Assembly (NCBI GenBank): GCA_033439685.1
Contig: JAUEDM010000004.1
Coordinates: 620,001 to 684,000, forward strand
Length of the DNA: 64,000 bases
Reading direction: 5' to 3'
DNA from: Apodospora peruviana
Taxonomy: Eukaryota; Ascomycota; Sordariomycetes; Sordariales; Lasiosphaeriaceae
Positions 11,504-22,513 of this stretch are shown here, piece by piece. The notes under the pieces are model-generated. The model had not been told where the DNA came from, searched no databases, and worked only from the letters and a program-made list of their open reading frames with translations. Numbering within the stretch: the stretch's first letter is position 1; each line of letters begins with the position of its first letter. The position numbers were made by a program, and so were the translations under genes.

Positions 11504-12812
11504 ATGGCAACATATTTCACAACAGTAATCAAGCGCATCTACAGCGATCAGGTTCCCAAAGACTTCGGGTCAAAACCCCATCATGTCCTCGACAGCGATG
11601 GGTCCCTTGTCAAGTTCAGAAACACGCATCCGTCGTGGGACCCGCTCCACGACAGCACTTCTGTGTTTCCTATCCTCTTGAAAGTTGTTCGGTATGAGCC
11701 CATAACTCCCTTTGGTGATGATCCACGGGTGACGCATCGAATTGACATTGAGCAGATTGAAACTGGCTGGTAAACTCCCATCGCCAGACACATCCCCATC
11801 GACCGTCGCTGTCCGCAAACCCAGCTTCCTCACCGACCGACCATCATCCACAAAGCTAAGAGCGACGTGGCTTGCCCACTCATGCTACTTTGTGGAGTTC
11901 CCGTCCGGGCTGCGCGTGCTCTTCGATCCCGTATTTGAAGACCGCTGCTCGCCCGTGTCGTGGTTCGGGCAGAAGCGCTTCACCAAGCAGCCGTGCACGA
12001 TAGCCGACATCCCTGTCGTCGACGCCGTTGTGATTTCGCACTCGCACTACGATCATCTGTCTACCCCGAGCGTGAATGACATCCAGAAACACCACCCTAA
12101 CGCCCATTTCTTTGTCGGGCTGGGGCTCGAGAAGTGGTTCCGCCGCGCCGGGGTTACGAAAGTGACCGAGCTAGACTGGTGGGAGGATGCAGAGTTGACC
12201 ATGACACCTGCCGCCACCGCTGTCGTCAAGGGCGAGGAGGAACATGCGCCGGTGCCTGGTGGTGCCACTGTTCCCGCTCAGCAGCATACAATAACGGCGC
12301 GATTTTCGTGCTTCCCGGCGCAGCACAGTTCAGGCCGGACGGGATTTGACAAGGACACCACCCTCTGGTGCTCATGGGGCGTCTCTTCAGGATCTTCTCC
12401 CTCCACAAGAAAATCCGTCTTTTTCGGCGGCGACACGGGCTATCGCGCCGTGCCGGAGTCGCTGTCCGGAAAAGACGACTACGCTCCCGAACATCAGAGC
12501 CTTCCGAGATGTCCACAGTTCGCGCAGATCGGCGCCCTGAGAGGTCATTTTGATTTGGGTCTGATCCCGATCGCCGGGTACAAGCCGCGACACATCATGT
12601 CGTCGGTGCACGCGAATCCGTTCGACGCGGTCGAGATTTTCCGGGACACGAACTGCCGGCGCGCGATGGGGATACACTGGGGCACGTGGGCATCGACGTT
12701 TGAGGACGTGATGGAGCCGCCAGCATTGTTGAGGGAGGCGCTGAGGAGGAGGGGGATTCCGGAGACGGGGGTGTTTGACGTTTGTGATGTTGGGGTCAGT
12801 CGGGAGTTCTAA
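11504..12812 (+). CDS. NAPE-PLD-like metallo-beta-lactamase-fold hydrolase
   Basis: Two exons, 11504-11691 and about 11756-12812, giving about 414 aa. The donor is GTATGA; acceptor AGs at 11752 and 11755 both keep frame. The protein has the metallo-beta-lactamase signature HSHYDH in VVISHSHYDHLS, preceded by TWLAHSCYFVEF and LFDPVF, and followed by FSCFPAQHSSGR, FFGGDTGYR (metal-ligand Asp) and MGIHWGTW (His ligand). That order matches N-acyl-phosphatidylethanolamine phospholipase D and its yeast homologue, zinc enzymes that cleave the headgroup of N-acyl-PE. No signal peptide; the N-terminus (about 60 residues) is basic and could be a weak mitochondrial targeting region, as in the yeast homologue, though this is inference. 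The loop after the first His motif is longer than usual and contains a KGEEEH insert. All expected metal ligands appear present. Confidence 0.85.
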
Positions 12813-12898
12813 TGATTGTGTGAAGAAGAAAAAGAATGGCCAAAAAAAGAAAAGAAAAATGAAATGAGAAAGCGGGCCTCTCGTTTCGGATGCATGTT

Positions 12899-12969
12899 TG
12901 CGTCAGCCGCGAATCGAACGCGGGGCCCATCGATGGCAACGATGGATTTTACCACTAAACCACTGACGC
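12899..12969 (-). tRNA. tRNA-Gly (anticodon GCC)
   Basis: Read on the minus strand, the 71-nt sequence begins GCGTCAG and ends CTGACGC plus an A discriminator, forming a 7-bp acceptor stem. The D arm is GTTTAGTGGTAAAAT, the anticodon stem CATCG/CGATG encloses the loop TTGCCAT (anticodon GCC, positions 12935-12937), and the T arm is CCGCGTTCGATTCGCGG. No intron is present. Confidence 0.95.
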
Positions 12970-13447
12970 TGCTGTGGAACCTGTTGTTGCTTGTCTTGGT
13001 ACAGGTACGAGTCATTTTCTGTTGGATTCATCAACTTGGAAGTTCCGAGTCGCGCAGTGATAACTTTTAACCCTAACCCGGAGCGGGTTTAGGGGCTTCT
13101 TTGTTTAAGTTCAGTTCAAGGGAGTCGAAGCTGTTATTCGATCCGGGGACCCTTTCGAGGAGGTTCTTGTTGTTGAGGACGACGGTGGATGAGTTGGAAC
13201 GCTTTTATAGCAAAGCATCCTTTAAAAGCGACCGGCAAGTATACTTGTAGAAACTTATCGACCGATTGTTTCAGTGTTTTCATTCATCAACTGTCTCTGC
13301 GCTCGTTTCTGTACATAAACCAAGGTAACAAACAGCATAATCATCAACTTATTAACGCCAGAGACATAGCAAGGAAGATACACAGCTCCCATCCTACATG
13401 TAACTACGGATCCGTAAACATATACTTAATATCCCATAACCATCACT
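12970..13447. other. Intergenic, no supported gene
   Basis: About 0.5 kb between the tRNA and the 3' end of the rhodopsin-family gene. A 108-codon open frame at 13189-13515 overlaps that gene on the opposite strand and has no features. A short AACCCTAACCC stretch at about 13069 is too short to mean telomere-derived DNA. Confidence 0.45.
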
Positions 13448-15014
13448 TTATACCGCCCGCCACGCATCCGGGTGCGCGTGCCCTGTTTTCTCCTTCGCGT
13501 TCTCCGGCAACCTAAGCCAGCTCCCATTGCTGCTGTTGTTGGTCGTAATCCCAGCAGGAAACGTCGTCAGCTCGACGCGGTCCGTGACATTAATACCATG
13601 ACGCATTTCGGGCATGATCGGCGTCGCGTCGTCCGTCGACGCGACCCTGACTGTGACCACATGGCCCGGACTACCGGCGGTCTGTGTATCATTTTCGCCG
13701 TGACTGCTCTTGTTGCTCCGGCTGCTCCAGTAGCTGCTTCCGCCCCCGCCTTTGCTGGCAGACCCTGCAGAGTGGTTGCTGTTGTACGGCGACCGCTTGT
13801 AGTTCAGTGCCGCGCCGCTGCTTCCTCCAGAGTTGCCCTTCAGACCGTGCGACCAGCTCGTCGATGGGTCCTCGGGGTTGAAGATGCGCTTGTACAGCAT
13901 CCGGTAGGCTGGGATGGAGACCACCAGAAAGCCGACTGTGAGCTCGAGAGCACCGGTGTAGCCTGCTGGAATTGCGGTCCCTGACGTATTGTTTAGTGGT
14001 TGGCCGCAGAGACAAATCGGAAGGGTGTATGGGGCTAATAAACTCACAGGAGCCATCAATAGTGCCGACCTCGAGCGAGTAAACGAGGCGAATGATCGAA
14101 ACGATTACGGCACTGAGACACGGTTCAAGTTAGATACATGTCTACGCATTTCTCGGAAGGCTGGGAAGGGGGTGCTCACCTGCAACCAGCGGCAAAGATG
14201 GTAATAATGGTGATCTTCTTCCTGTGGGACATGCGCATGTTCATGACAATCGGTATAGGCATGAGCACAATGACAAAGTCAGTAATGACGTTGCAGATGC
14301 CGACGACGAGCGAGAGCTGGCCGTAGTGGATGCAATAGCCGCCGACCGTGGGATCATACGCCCTGGCGACTGGGACGCACTGGAGAAAGGCGCCCAGGGA
14401 GGCAGTTAATGTCCACGCGACGATGAACAGGGCTACGCCCCAGAGGTACCAACGAAATTTTGGCATCTCGACAAAAATGGACCCGTACAGGCTGAGGATG
14501 CTTAGCTTCATGAAGCCCATCGACAGTCCGTAGGTGGCCTCGCTCAGGAGACTCCACTAATGACATGGGGGAAAAAATGATTAGTTTCTTCCACTGACTT
14601 GGGGGGTTGAGACATTGTTGTTAAACTTACCACCTGGAGCTTGTAAGGATCCGTGATGTAGATGACATGGCGCCCACCACCATACGGCGTGAGCATGGCA
14701 AAACCAATGTCAGACACGAGGAAGAAGAACTTAATCAGGTACACATCCATCATTAGCTATTAGACGATCAACACAGTGTACTACTGGTGAGGTGATCATA
14801 CCAATGACACCAGAATCAGCCAGTCGCTGACATGAAGACGTATCGTGCCATTTGGCAGCCGGCGACCGAGCAGGCGCAGAGCGACGAACAGAACGGAGAA
14901 GAAGGAGGTGACGGCGACGCAGGCAATGATGTTGGGAACGAGCGAGTCGTCGTGGGCGGTCCAGTCGGCGAGCTGTTCGGGCGTGAAGGGCGAGCCTTCT
15001 ACCGCGGACCCCAT
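13448..15014 (-). CDS. Fungal rhodopsin-family (SAT4/PTH11-like) integral membrane protein
   Basis: Five exons on the minus strand: 15014-14802, 14756-14631, 14556-14180, 14112-14048 and 13980-13448, encoding about 437 aa. All junctions are GT..AG and keep frame; the first uses GTATGA. The architecture is that of the fungal rhodopsin domain. A first helix (VPNIIACVAVTSFFSVLFVAL) is followed by RLHVSDWLILVSL, a second core around VYLIKFFFLVSD, MKLSILSLYGSIF (the family-typical helix with a Lys), WTLTASLGAFLQCVPVA, the loop GGYCIHYGQLSLVVGICNVI, TDFVIVLMPIPIV, KITIITIFAAGC, VSIIRLVYSL and a last helix ELTVGFLVVSIPAY. The cytoplasmic tail of about 150 residues is Ser/Gly-rich and low in complexity. 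Known members include PTH11-like receptors, but most have no known ligand. Transcribed away from the cluster regulator, so cluster membership is not indicated. Confidence 0.85.
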
Positions 15015-16776
15015 GATGAATACCAGTAACTAGGTACCTTGGTCTTTGCGTGTTGTCCTGTCGATGACGGGGATGGTTTCCCACGAGACCAGACTGATTA
15101 CTAGGTAAAGTTTGGTATGTGAGATAGACAGAGTCTCACACTGCTGAAAAGTGATGCTGTTCTAGAAACCAGTCCAGTAACGAGCAGCGAGCAGCGAATA
15201 AACAGTGGGATAAGGAGGATTAAGCCTGGTATTATTCTTATCATCTTACGCCCACCTCATCCACGTGAAATAATCTGCCGTGCTACCATTACGACCTCGC
15301 ACAACCTCCTGTCCCGAGCGAGTGAACGAGGGCAACACACAAACCCCAACACCAGACCAAAAAAAAAATCCTTATCACACAAAACTCGGGAGCGGCGGAA
15401 GCGAGTAAGTCCACTTCTACTGCCATAAAGTGAGCGTGTGTGATGTTGGACGCAAACGAAGAACCGAGTGGACCTGTGCCGCGAAATAAACAAAGGCGGA
15501 CGCCGCCACGCCGTTTCAGCGCCGGCGCACACATTCAAAGCACCGATCGGCAGATATGTCATGGCTTACGGGACCGTTTGAGCAGAGCCAAAGGTGTGAG
15601 TGCAGAGAATGGGGATAGTGTCTGTGTGTCAGCCTCCCTGGACCCCGAGAAGGATGACCGCAGGACATAATTGCGGGAGGCGCCGAGGTGGCGTAATGCT
15701 CACTTGGCCGTGCACAGTGCAGTCCGCAGTCTTGCTCGTTATCGATGGTGGGACGGCAAGAAATTGGTTTTGGGGTAGGACAGAGCTGTGGATGGCGCCG
15801 CCCGTTAAGTACCTACCAGATAGAGAAGTGTGAGAGGGAGGGTGGCTGTACAGCCGTTGTGGTGCGACACACACAGAGATCTAGGTATCTACCTATGTAT
15901 GCACTGATGAAAATAACGGATATACGCGGATTAGCGTCAGGTCGAGACAGGTGTCAGTCAGTACGAAGTAAGCAATATACATTACCGCGTAGGTAGGGCT
16001 GGGGCGCGGGTGAATGCCGTTTCGGGTCGTATTCTACTTACCTAGGCCTCGATGGCCCGCCGCCGTTGTGTTGTGCTTGTCGGACCATTTCTTGTCAGAT
16101 GTTCTGTTCTCTCACTAATACAACTTCTTCCTTTGCTCTTGCCCGTCTGGCTACGCCACAGGTTTGCACTCACTGTGGTGCCAGTTTGGTTTGACCCGGA
16201 ATCCTTCTGGGTAGTTTTCCCGTCCCGTTCACCTCTGAATGGTCCGATCAGTAGGGTAGGTACTGGTGTAATTCGCATTATATGTGGGGTGTGTCCAAGA
16301 GCGGGAGTGGCTTGCGAAGCGGTCGAATTATATTAGGGGGGCGTCTTGAAGTGTGGTTGCTATGGTCGGTATGGAGTGTAGGAGTGTGGGGAAAAGAAGA
16401 AGGATCTGGGCCTTCTCGAATGTTTCTTCCAGGGAACTGCCAACATTTACTGGTCACCAGATTAATTGTCTTCCCAAAAGTCCCGTCCCTATCTCGTTCG
16501 CTTACAGACATGTTATGCAGTCACACCCTCCGCAAGCTTTCCTTTTGCTTCCCCTCCGCATCCCAGAGAGTTATACAACCCGAATCAATTTTAGGGTACC
16601 TACAATACAGATCGGATCGAGATAGTCCGAGGTATCATCGATAACAGACAACCACAGATAAATACAATTCGGGTCATAAAATCAAACCGGCCCGTGCCGC
16701 TGGGAATAAAGTCTTATCCCCACCGAGAAGAGGAACCTTGCAAAGAAATAATACCCCCCTCCCGTTGCTGTTAGAG
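15015..16776. other. Intergenic, no supported gene
   Basis: About 1.76 kb. Several open frames of 80-120 codons occur on both strands, none with a domain or splice-joined partner. Contains several copies of the TACCTA/TAGGTA motif (for example 15785, 15886, 16034). Confidence 0.5.
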
Positions 16777-18378
16777 TCAGACTCTATCCGATTCTTGGAT
16801 CGAGTGCTTAATAATGCCAATGTGCTCGCGCAGTGCCGCCTGCCTGCGTGTCATTGCGTCTACAGCCACGCCAGCCCCGAGGAAAGAAGTTGAAGTGTTG
16901 AGGCGCAGCGTGTGCCGTGCTCCGTCGGAGTCCGTCGCGGACCAGATCCCAAGTTCGGACGTGCCAGCAGATGTGTCGAATGCAGATGGCAAGGTGTGCG
17001 GGGCTGCCACAATGGAAGGCCGCGACGAAGACGAGGCGGCGGTTGAAGGAGACAAGGTGAGCGGGTTTGTTGCTGTGAGTCTTTGCAGCCCCCTGTCGAG
17101 GCGTTCAAGCAGGTGGCTGATCAGTTCTGTGGTCATGACAACCTGGGCGGTCGTCGATGTCTGTAGCTCTGAGCCGCCATCTTCATGTTCTTGGAGATTT
17201 GTGTGGATGGAGAGACAGACGTCCTTGAACAGGTCGACCAGTCGTTGGTAGCAAGCGAGGATGAGTAGAAAGGTGCTGGCGTCGACGGTGTCGCAGGTCG
17301 ACCCGAAGTTGTCGTTTGCATATACCGTCACCTCAATGAGCTGGCGGCGGAGGCTCGGTTCTAGCCTGTCGTCGGCCTGGTGCCGGGATGGAACACCGGA
17401 AAGCTCTGAAGGAAATGCAGAATTGTCGACGTGATTTGAGAGATGGCATGACGATTCCCTCGATTTCTCAACCATGTGCTCCAGAATCCCAAGAAACGAC
17501 CGCGTAATGCTGGCAATGTCATCGCAAAGAGCCAACATTGGCGGAGTCGTTCCTATCTGGACTTGCAGTTGGTAAATGCGCACGTTGAGCGACATCAGTT
17601 CGCTGATGTCCTTGACCATGTCGTCCTCGGAGCCCCTGTGCGATGGGTATTCCTCTTTGGACGGCAGTTGTGCTGTGATATCGCAACTTGGGTCCATGTC
17701 CCAGACGGGTGGTGGTGAACTTGGGTCGTGCCCCGAGGCTGTCGTCATGGTGTCAGCGACTGAGCCTGAGGGCCGGCGGCCGTCTAGCAGGGCAGTGATC
17801 CCATCAGAATCCAAACCACCCGAGAAGTTCTCTGGTAGCAGGTCCGGAGGTGAAAGGATGTGCGTCCAGTCGAACGACGAAGAGTGCAAGGACCGTTGAC
17901 CCGAGGATATGGATGACGGGAAAGCTTGATTATGAGGCGAGATTGCCGGCGACGGCGGACCGCTGGGCGGCTTGTGCACAGAGGAGCGGTGTGCAGAGGA
18001 CTTTTGACAGCTCGAGCTCGAGTTGTTATTACTCGCTGGTGCTCTGACCGAAGGAGCTCGGGGCCGGCCACTGCGCTGCTTTGCTGCAAGCACAGACGCC
18101 AGGGTCAGCAACTACCGTGTTTACATGTACCAAAGACAGGGGAAGACGTTATTTGACTTACGTCCGTACGTACACACAGCTCCTGCCCGTGAACATCGTA
18201 AACACGCCGTGACGGTGCGGTCGGGGCTTGGACCGTGTGCACCCCGAGGTCCGGTTCCGGATCCGGTGCCCCCTATTGTGCCTGAAAAATTGGCCCGGCA
18301 ACGGACCTTTAGCTCGCGGCACCGGTTGCAGGTCTCCCGGAGCAGAGGGATGCGGCCGGAATTGTCCGTGGTAGTCAT
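16777..18378 (-). CDS. Zn(II)2Cys6 transcription factor, AflR-like, cluster regulator
   Basis: Two exons, 18378-18162 and 18083-16777, giving about 507 aa from the chosen ATG. An in-frame frame extends to 18483, so a longer N-terminus is possible; 18378 was chosen because it puts the DNA-binding domain near the N-terminus, as is usual. The zinc cluster starts CNRCRELKVRC and ends CLRCSRAGAVCTYG, with a very long 31-residue loop between cysteines 3 and 4. The exon junction then gives PKQRSGRPR, the usual basic linker. The middle is Ser/Pro-rich. The C-terminal half resembles the aflatoxin-regulatory-protein domain: MLALCDDIASITRSFL, STFLLILACYQRLVDLF and a final MTRRQAALREHIGIIKHSI. Such factors act in the nucleus on CGG-containing sites in cluster promoters. 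It is divergent from the MFS gene. Confidence 0.85.
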
Positions 18379-19262
18379 GGTTTCCTCGATCTGCTGCAGT
18401 AATAATTTGATATTAACGAAGAAACCCGTAGATGCATCTTGATTCTCGATTCTCGAGCCAGTTTTGAAGCATGTTGAAGCCACCGGGGCTCTACAACTGT
18501 ATATGTTGGTATGCCGCGTCTTGGCCCCGAATCAGGATATTCCCGGCACGACAGAGGCGTAGAACTTCTGAATGAGGAAGTTCGTCCGGGTAGGCTTTCC
18601 AGCAGCTCCAGTGAAACGTCATGCCATATGTCAGGTACCTTGGCAAGTGCCGAAAGCTATTTGGTGTGATGTTGCTCGCCGGTGTCTGTCTGCTGTCATA
18701 CATAATAGGCTGCCAGCCGAGGAAGCCTGACCCTACCCGCTGATTTATTCCGCCCCGTGTAAGATAGATTGGGGTTATGTGGCACAGCACCTCCTCACCC
18801 ACCAACCGCACTGTTCACAGTACGGACTTCACTGTATGTGCCGCGGGAACAGGGGCGTGCTGCGCAATAAATGAGAAAGCTTATCGGCCGAGTCGCAGTG
18901 AGACCCCCAGACTCAGAGGGTAGGTATACCTGTTATTCCGTACTCAGAGAAGCAACACGGGCCAACTGTTTTCGCCATTGAGCCGTTGCAGACTGGACGC
19001 CCCAGTCCTCCCGGCTCTGATCCGAACACGATCTGATCGCATCAATCGCTTCGCTTCCCTCGCGCCACCGATGTTTTATTTTTGACCAAGACACCCTTAA
19101 ACCGGCAGTTCCTGAAATTGACCCGTGCCCAACGCCCCCATCCGTCTGTTTGTCGACTGACTAGATCTAGTCTAGAACTATTAGACCTGATCCCTTCAGT
19201 CCAGACGGGCCCTGAACAGCACCCACACCATACACCACCACTACTACCGGCTTGTACCACCC
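18379..19262. promoter_or_regulatory. Divergent promoter between regulator and MFS genes
   Basis: About 0.88 kb separate the two start codons. The segment contains the palindrome TCGGCCGA at 18884-18891 (two back-to-back CGG half-sites), a plausible but unproven Zn2Cys6 binding site, and an AGGTACCT-type motif at about 18633. The first 105 nt could instead be coding if the regulator starts at 18483. Confidence 0.45.
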
Positions 19263-21083
19263 ATGGCGCAGCACGCGGGTCCCAAACACCCGGACACCGG
19301 CGGCCTTGCACCGTCTACTGACGATTCCGGTCTCCAAGTTGATACTGACCAAGAAAATGGCGAAAATACGGAGTGGTCACCAGGGAAATCATGGAGATTT
19401 TGGGTAAGCTGTCATCTCATAGACATTGAGATAGACAGACCTGTTCGGGCTGATAAACATGACCAGGGAATCATCGTCTCGATGCAACTAATCTCCATGC
19501 TGTCGGCGCTAGACACGTCAGTTGTGTCGACAGCACTGCCCTCGATTCTCGAGGACGTCGGCAAGAGTGACGGTTGGGTGTGGATCGCCAACGCCTATTT
19601 CCTCACCATGACGGCCTTCCAGCCGCTGTTTGGGCAGGCGTCCAACGTCTTTGGCCGCCGGATCATGACTTTGCTCGCCACTTTGCTCTTCGCCATCGGA
19701 TCTGCCGTGTGCGGCTGGGCCCCGAACCTCGGCACCCTCATCGCCGGCCGCGCCATCCAGGGCGCCGGCGGCGGCGCTATCAGCATCCTCATCGAGATCA
19801 ACGTCGCCGATCTCGTCCCTCTGCGCCAGCGGCCGCAGTACATGAGCATCATTCTGCTCGCGTACACCCTGGCCGTGTGCATCGGTCCCGTGGTCGGCGG
19901 CGTGCTCGCCCAGCGCGTCACCTGGCGCTGGGTCTTTTGGCTCAACCTCCCCGTCTGCGCCGTCGCCCTCGTCGTCCTCTTCATCTTCCTGCGCACAAAG
20001 TACAAGAAGGACACAGTCCGCAGCTCGCTGAAGCGCGTCGATCTGGGGGGCAACGCGCTCCTGGTTGCCTCGGTGGTCGCCGTGCTCATCGCCCTGACCT
20101 GGGGCGGCACGCAGTACGCATGGTCGTCCTTCCGGACACTCGTCCCGCTCGTGCTGGGGCTGGCCGGCATCGCTGCCTTCATTGCGCTCGAGTCGACCCG
20201 GCTGATCCCGGAGCCGACGATGCCGCTCCGGCTTTTCTCCAACCGCACCTCGCTCGGCGCCTTCGCCATCGCCTCTCTGCACGCCATGCTCACCAACTTC
20301 CTGACCTTTTTCCTGCCCGTCTACTTCCAGGGTGTGCTCGGCACCGGCGCGACGACCTCGGGAGTCAACCTGCTCCCACTGCCGTTCGTGACCATGCCGT
20401 TCGCCATCGGGGCAGGCATTGGCACCACCAAGTTTGGCCGCTACCGCCCCTTCTTCTTCGTCGGCATGGCCCTGCTGGCGATTTGTTTCGGTCTGCTGAC
20501 GCGGTTGACCGAGTCCACCTCGACGGCCTACTGGGCCGGCATCGAGTGCATCGGCGCCGCCGGGCTGGGCGTGCTGACCACCACAACCTGGCCCGCGGTG
20601 CAAGCGCCGCTCGAGGAAGTCGACCAGGCTATATCTACGGCCGCGTGGGGTTTCGTGCGCAGCTTTGGCGGCGTCTGGGGTGTTGCGGTGCCGGGCGCCA
20701 TCTTCAACTCGCGTGTCGACGATCTGGCTGATAGCATTGCCGATCCGCTTGTCCGCGAGCAGCTGGTTAGTGGCGGCGCGTATTCGCTTGCCGCGGTGGG
20801 CGGAGGGACGGCGTCGCAGAACTGGACGCCGGAACTGCGTGCGCAGATCACGGAAATCTATGTCTTGAGCCTGAAGCGGTGTTGGCAGGTGGCCATGGGT
20901 TTTGCGCTGCTTGGTTTTCTCGTCGCTTTTGTTGTAAAGGACATTCCAATGCGCGAGGGTCTTGATACAGAGTACGGGTTGGAGGTGAAGGAGAAAGCGA
21001 ATGTGAATGTGAGTGTCCAAGAGCCCGTGACGGAGTCGAAAGGAGGTGAGAAGAGGGTGGCGGACGCTGGTGATGCGGCCTAA
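19263..21083 (+). CDS. MFS drug/toxin exporter (DHA2-like, 14-TM type)
   Basis: Two exons, 19263-19403 and 19467-21083, give about 585 aa. The 63-nt intron (GTAAGC donor) is in frame and stop-free, so the unspliced frame reads through as 606 aa; splicing restores the family sequence RFWGIIVSMQLISMLSALD at the start of TM1. Family motifs: LDTSVVSTALPSI (motif D1), GQASNVFGRRIM (motif A), GRAIQGAGGGAI (motif B) and YTLAVCIGPVVGG followed by WRWVFWLNLPV (motif C), then further helices up to about residue 545. Such plasma- or vacuolar-membrane proton antiporters export secondary metabolites. It is divergent from the cluster regulator and next to the biosynthetic genes, so it probably exports the product or an intermediate and may give self-protection. 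Confidence 0.9.
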   Translation: MAQHAGPKHPDTGGLAPSTDDSGLQVDTDQENGENTEWSPGKSWRFWVSCHLIDIEIDRPVRADKHDQGIIVSMQLISMLSALDTSVVSTALPSILEDVGKSDGWVWIANAYFLTMTAFQPLFGQASNVFGRRIMTLLATLLFAIGSAVCGWAPNLGTLIAGRAIQGAGGGAISILIEINVADLVPLRQRPQYMSIILLAYTLAVCIGPVVGGVLAQRVTWRWVFWLNLPVCAVALVVLFIFLRTKYKKDTVRSSLKRVDLGGNALLVASVVAVLIALTWGGTQYAWSSFRTLVPLVLGLAGIAAFIALESTRLIPEPTMPLRLFSNRTSLGAFAIASLHAMLTNFLTFFLPVYFQGVLGTGATTSGVNLLPLPFVTMPFAIGAGIGTTKFGRYRPFFFVGMALLAICFGLLTRLTESTSTAYWAGIECIGAAGLGVLTTTTWPAVQAPLEEVDQAISTAAWGFVRSFGGVWGVAVPGAIFNSRVDDLADSIADPLVREQLVSGGAYSLAAVGGGTASQNWTPELRAQITEIYVLSLKRCWQVAMGFALLGFLVAFVVKDIPMREGLDTEYGLEVKEKANVNVSVQEPVTESKGGEKRVADAGDAA

Positions 21084-21391
21084 GGACAGTTGGGTTCAAA
21101 AGAGATGACGAGGGTGTGTACATCAAAGGGTTCATTCTTGTGTGAGAGGAAATAAGTGAGATAAGTACAAGATGATAGGAAATAAGCCATAGGGCGTAAT
21201 TACCTTTCTAATTGCTGTTGTCAAATGAAAAGGCTACACGCAATACGTCTGTCTGGATTGAATATGGTTCCGATCTCGATCTCTGCATCAAGCTAGTAAG
21301 TATCCCATCATTTTACTGGACTTGCTCCTTTACCCGTATCTTCCGTCTCTTTCATCTCTTGCACCAAATTACAGGTAATTACATGTGATCA

Positions 21392-21931
21392 TCATGCCAT
21401 TGCAAACAAAAAGGCAGCAAAATAGCAGACCCACGAGGGTACATCAGCCACCACACCCCGTATCGCGTTCACACGCAGCCATGACACCATACTCGAAGTG
21501 TTATCCTGCGTCGCGTCGGAATCGTTACCAGAATCCTCGCGAACGCGCTTGAGCAAGCTCATGGCCCGCGGCCCAAACGGAAAATGAATGACGCTGAACG
21601 CCAGTCCGGCCAGATAGAAGCCCGCGGCCACGCGAGCGTTGTAGGTTGCGTCGCCAGACAGGTCCACTTGTCCGTTGTCGTGTCGAGCGAGATTGGCGGC
21701 CGCCGTGGCAATGCTGAGCGGGTACGTGATGAAGATGACAAACAAGCCGCGCCGCGTCCAGCGGCCGTGGCTCGGCAAGATGCGGTTCACATGTCGTCGG
21801 AGCTCCAACGATGACGCCGAGGGCGCCGTGTGCACGAGCGGCCGGATGAAAGTGTCTTCGGAGAGTGTGAATGTGACGGAGCTTGTTGCTGACAGGAGAG
21901 GCGCGACGCGGAGGAGGGCGAGGCCGGCCAT
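21392..21931 (-). CDS. Small integral membrane protein (about 179 aa), cluster-associated
   Basis: Single exon. The ATG at 21931 is preferred because the upstream in-frame extension to 21949 lacks an ATG. Four likely membrane segments: an N-terminal stretch (MAGLALLRVAPLLSATSSV), LFVIFITYPLSIATAAANL, ARVAAGFYLAGLAFSVIHF and a C-terminal VPSWVCYFAAFLFAMA. Size and spacing resemble the DUF1772/anthrone-oxygenase-like and other small four-helix membrane proteins often found in fungal polyketide clusters, but I see no diagnostic motif. It sits tail-to-tail with the MFS gene and head-to-head with the EthD-like gene, sharing a promoter of about 580 nt with the latter. Role unknown; a tailoring or scaffolding enzyme at the membrane is possible. 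Confidence 0.65.
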   Translation of the reverse strand: MAGLALLRVAPLLSATSSVTFTLSEDTFIRPLVHTAPSASSLELRRHVNRILPSHGRWTRRGLFVIFITYPLSIATAAANLARHDNGQVDLSGDATYNARVAAGFYLAGLAFSVIHFPFGPRAMSLLKRVREDSGNDSDATQDNTSSMVSWLRVNAIRGVVADVPSWVCYFAAFLFAMA

Positions 21932-22513
21932 GTTTTGTCTCTCTGTCACCGTGTTTCGTTTTTTTTTTTGCTAATTTGGCTGCTGTTTGTCTTGTTTTTC
22001 CGTCCTTGATGTGGATATCCAACGGCCTCTGAGTATCTGAGCGGAACCGAGTTTGTGTCCAGGGCATCCGTTTTTTTTTTTCTCCCGGTTGGGACGAAAC
22101 CGGAACCGGGCTCGGGAACTTGCGTTGGACCGGCTTGTGCCACCTACCTGATGCAAAAACACAGTGGAAAAAATAGGCCGACTAATTCCACCCCATCGCA
22201 TGCCATCGGCAGATAATTAAATTGGAGAAATTGAAATTGATTGCTGCAGGGCAGTGCGTCACTGCAGTACACAAGGCAGGCACCAGTCGTCTCATCCGAG
22301 GTACCTGCCTCAGCTACTTTGCGAAGCTGTGCTGTGTTGCACTTGCCAGTTGCAGACTTTCGAAGGAGATATCTTTGAACTTTTGGCCCCATTCGTATTT
22401 CTTTCCCTTCTCTTCGCCCCGCATCACTTGCAAAGCACATCATCCTGAACATCCTCACCAAAGACATCCCGTCATCATCCTTCCCACCAAAAATATATCT
22501 CTCGACGGACAAC
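21932..22513. promoter_or_regulatory. Divergent promoter, membrane-protein and EthD-like genes
   Basis: About 0.58 kb between two divergent starts. Includes two T-runs of about 10 nt (21957-21969 and 22071-22081), the motif GAGGTACCTGCCTCAG at about 22299, and a pyrimidine-rich leader (CTTTCCCTTCTCTTCGCCCC) before the EthD-like start. Confidence 0.4.

Noticed and set aside
13069..13079. AACCCTAACCC, telomere-repeat-like
   Set aside because: Only about two units, with normal genes on both sides; chance is likely.
19574..20731. 385-codon plus-strand frame
   Set aside because: Overlaps the MFS gene in another frame; Arg/His/Pro-rich shadow.
19518..21020. 500-codon open frame on the minus strand
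   Set aside because: Lies entirely antisense to the MFS exporter; its composition (Arg/Gly/Asp/Glu-rich, no domain) is that of a shadow in GC-rich codon-biased DNA.
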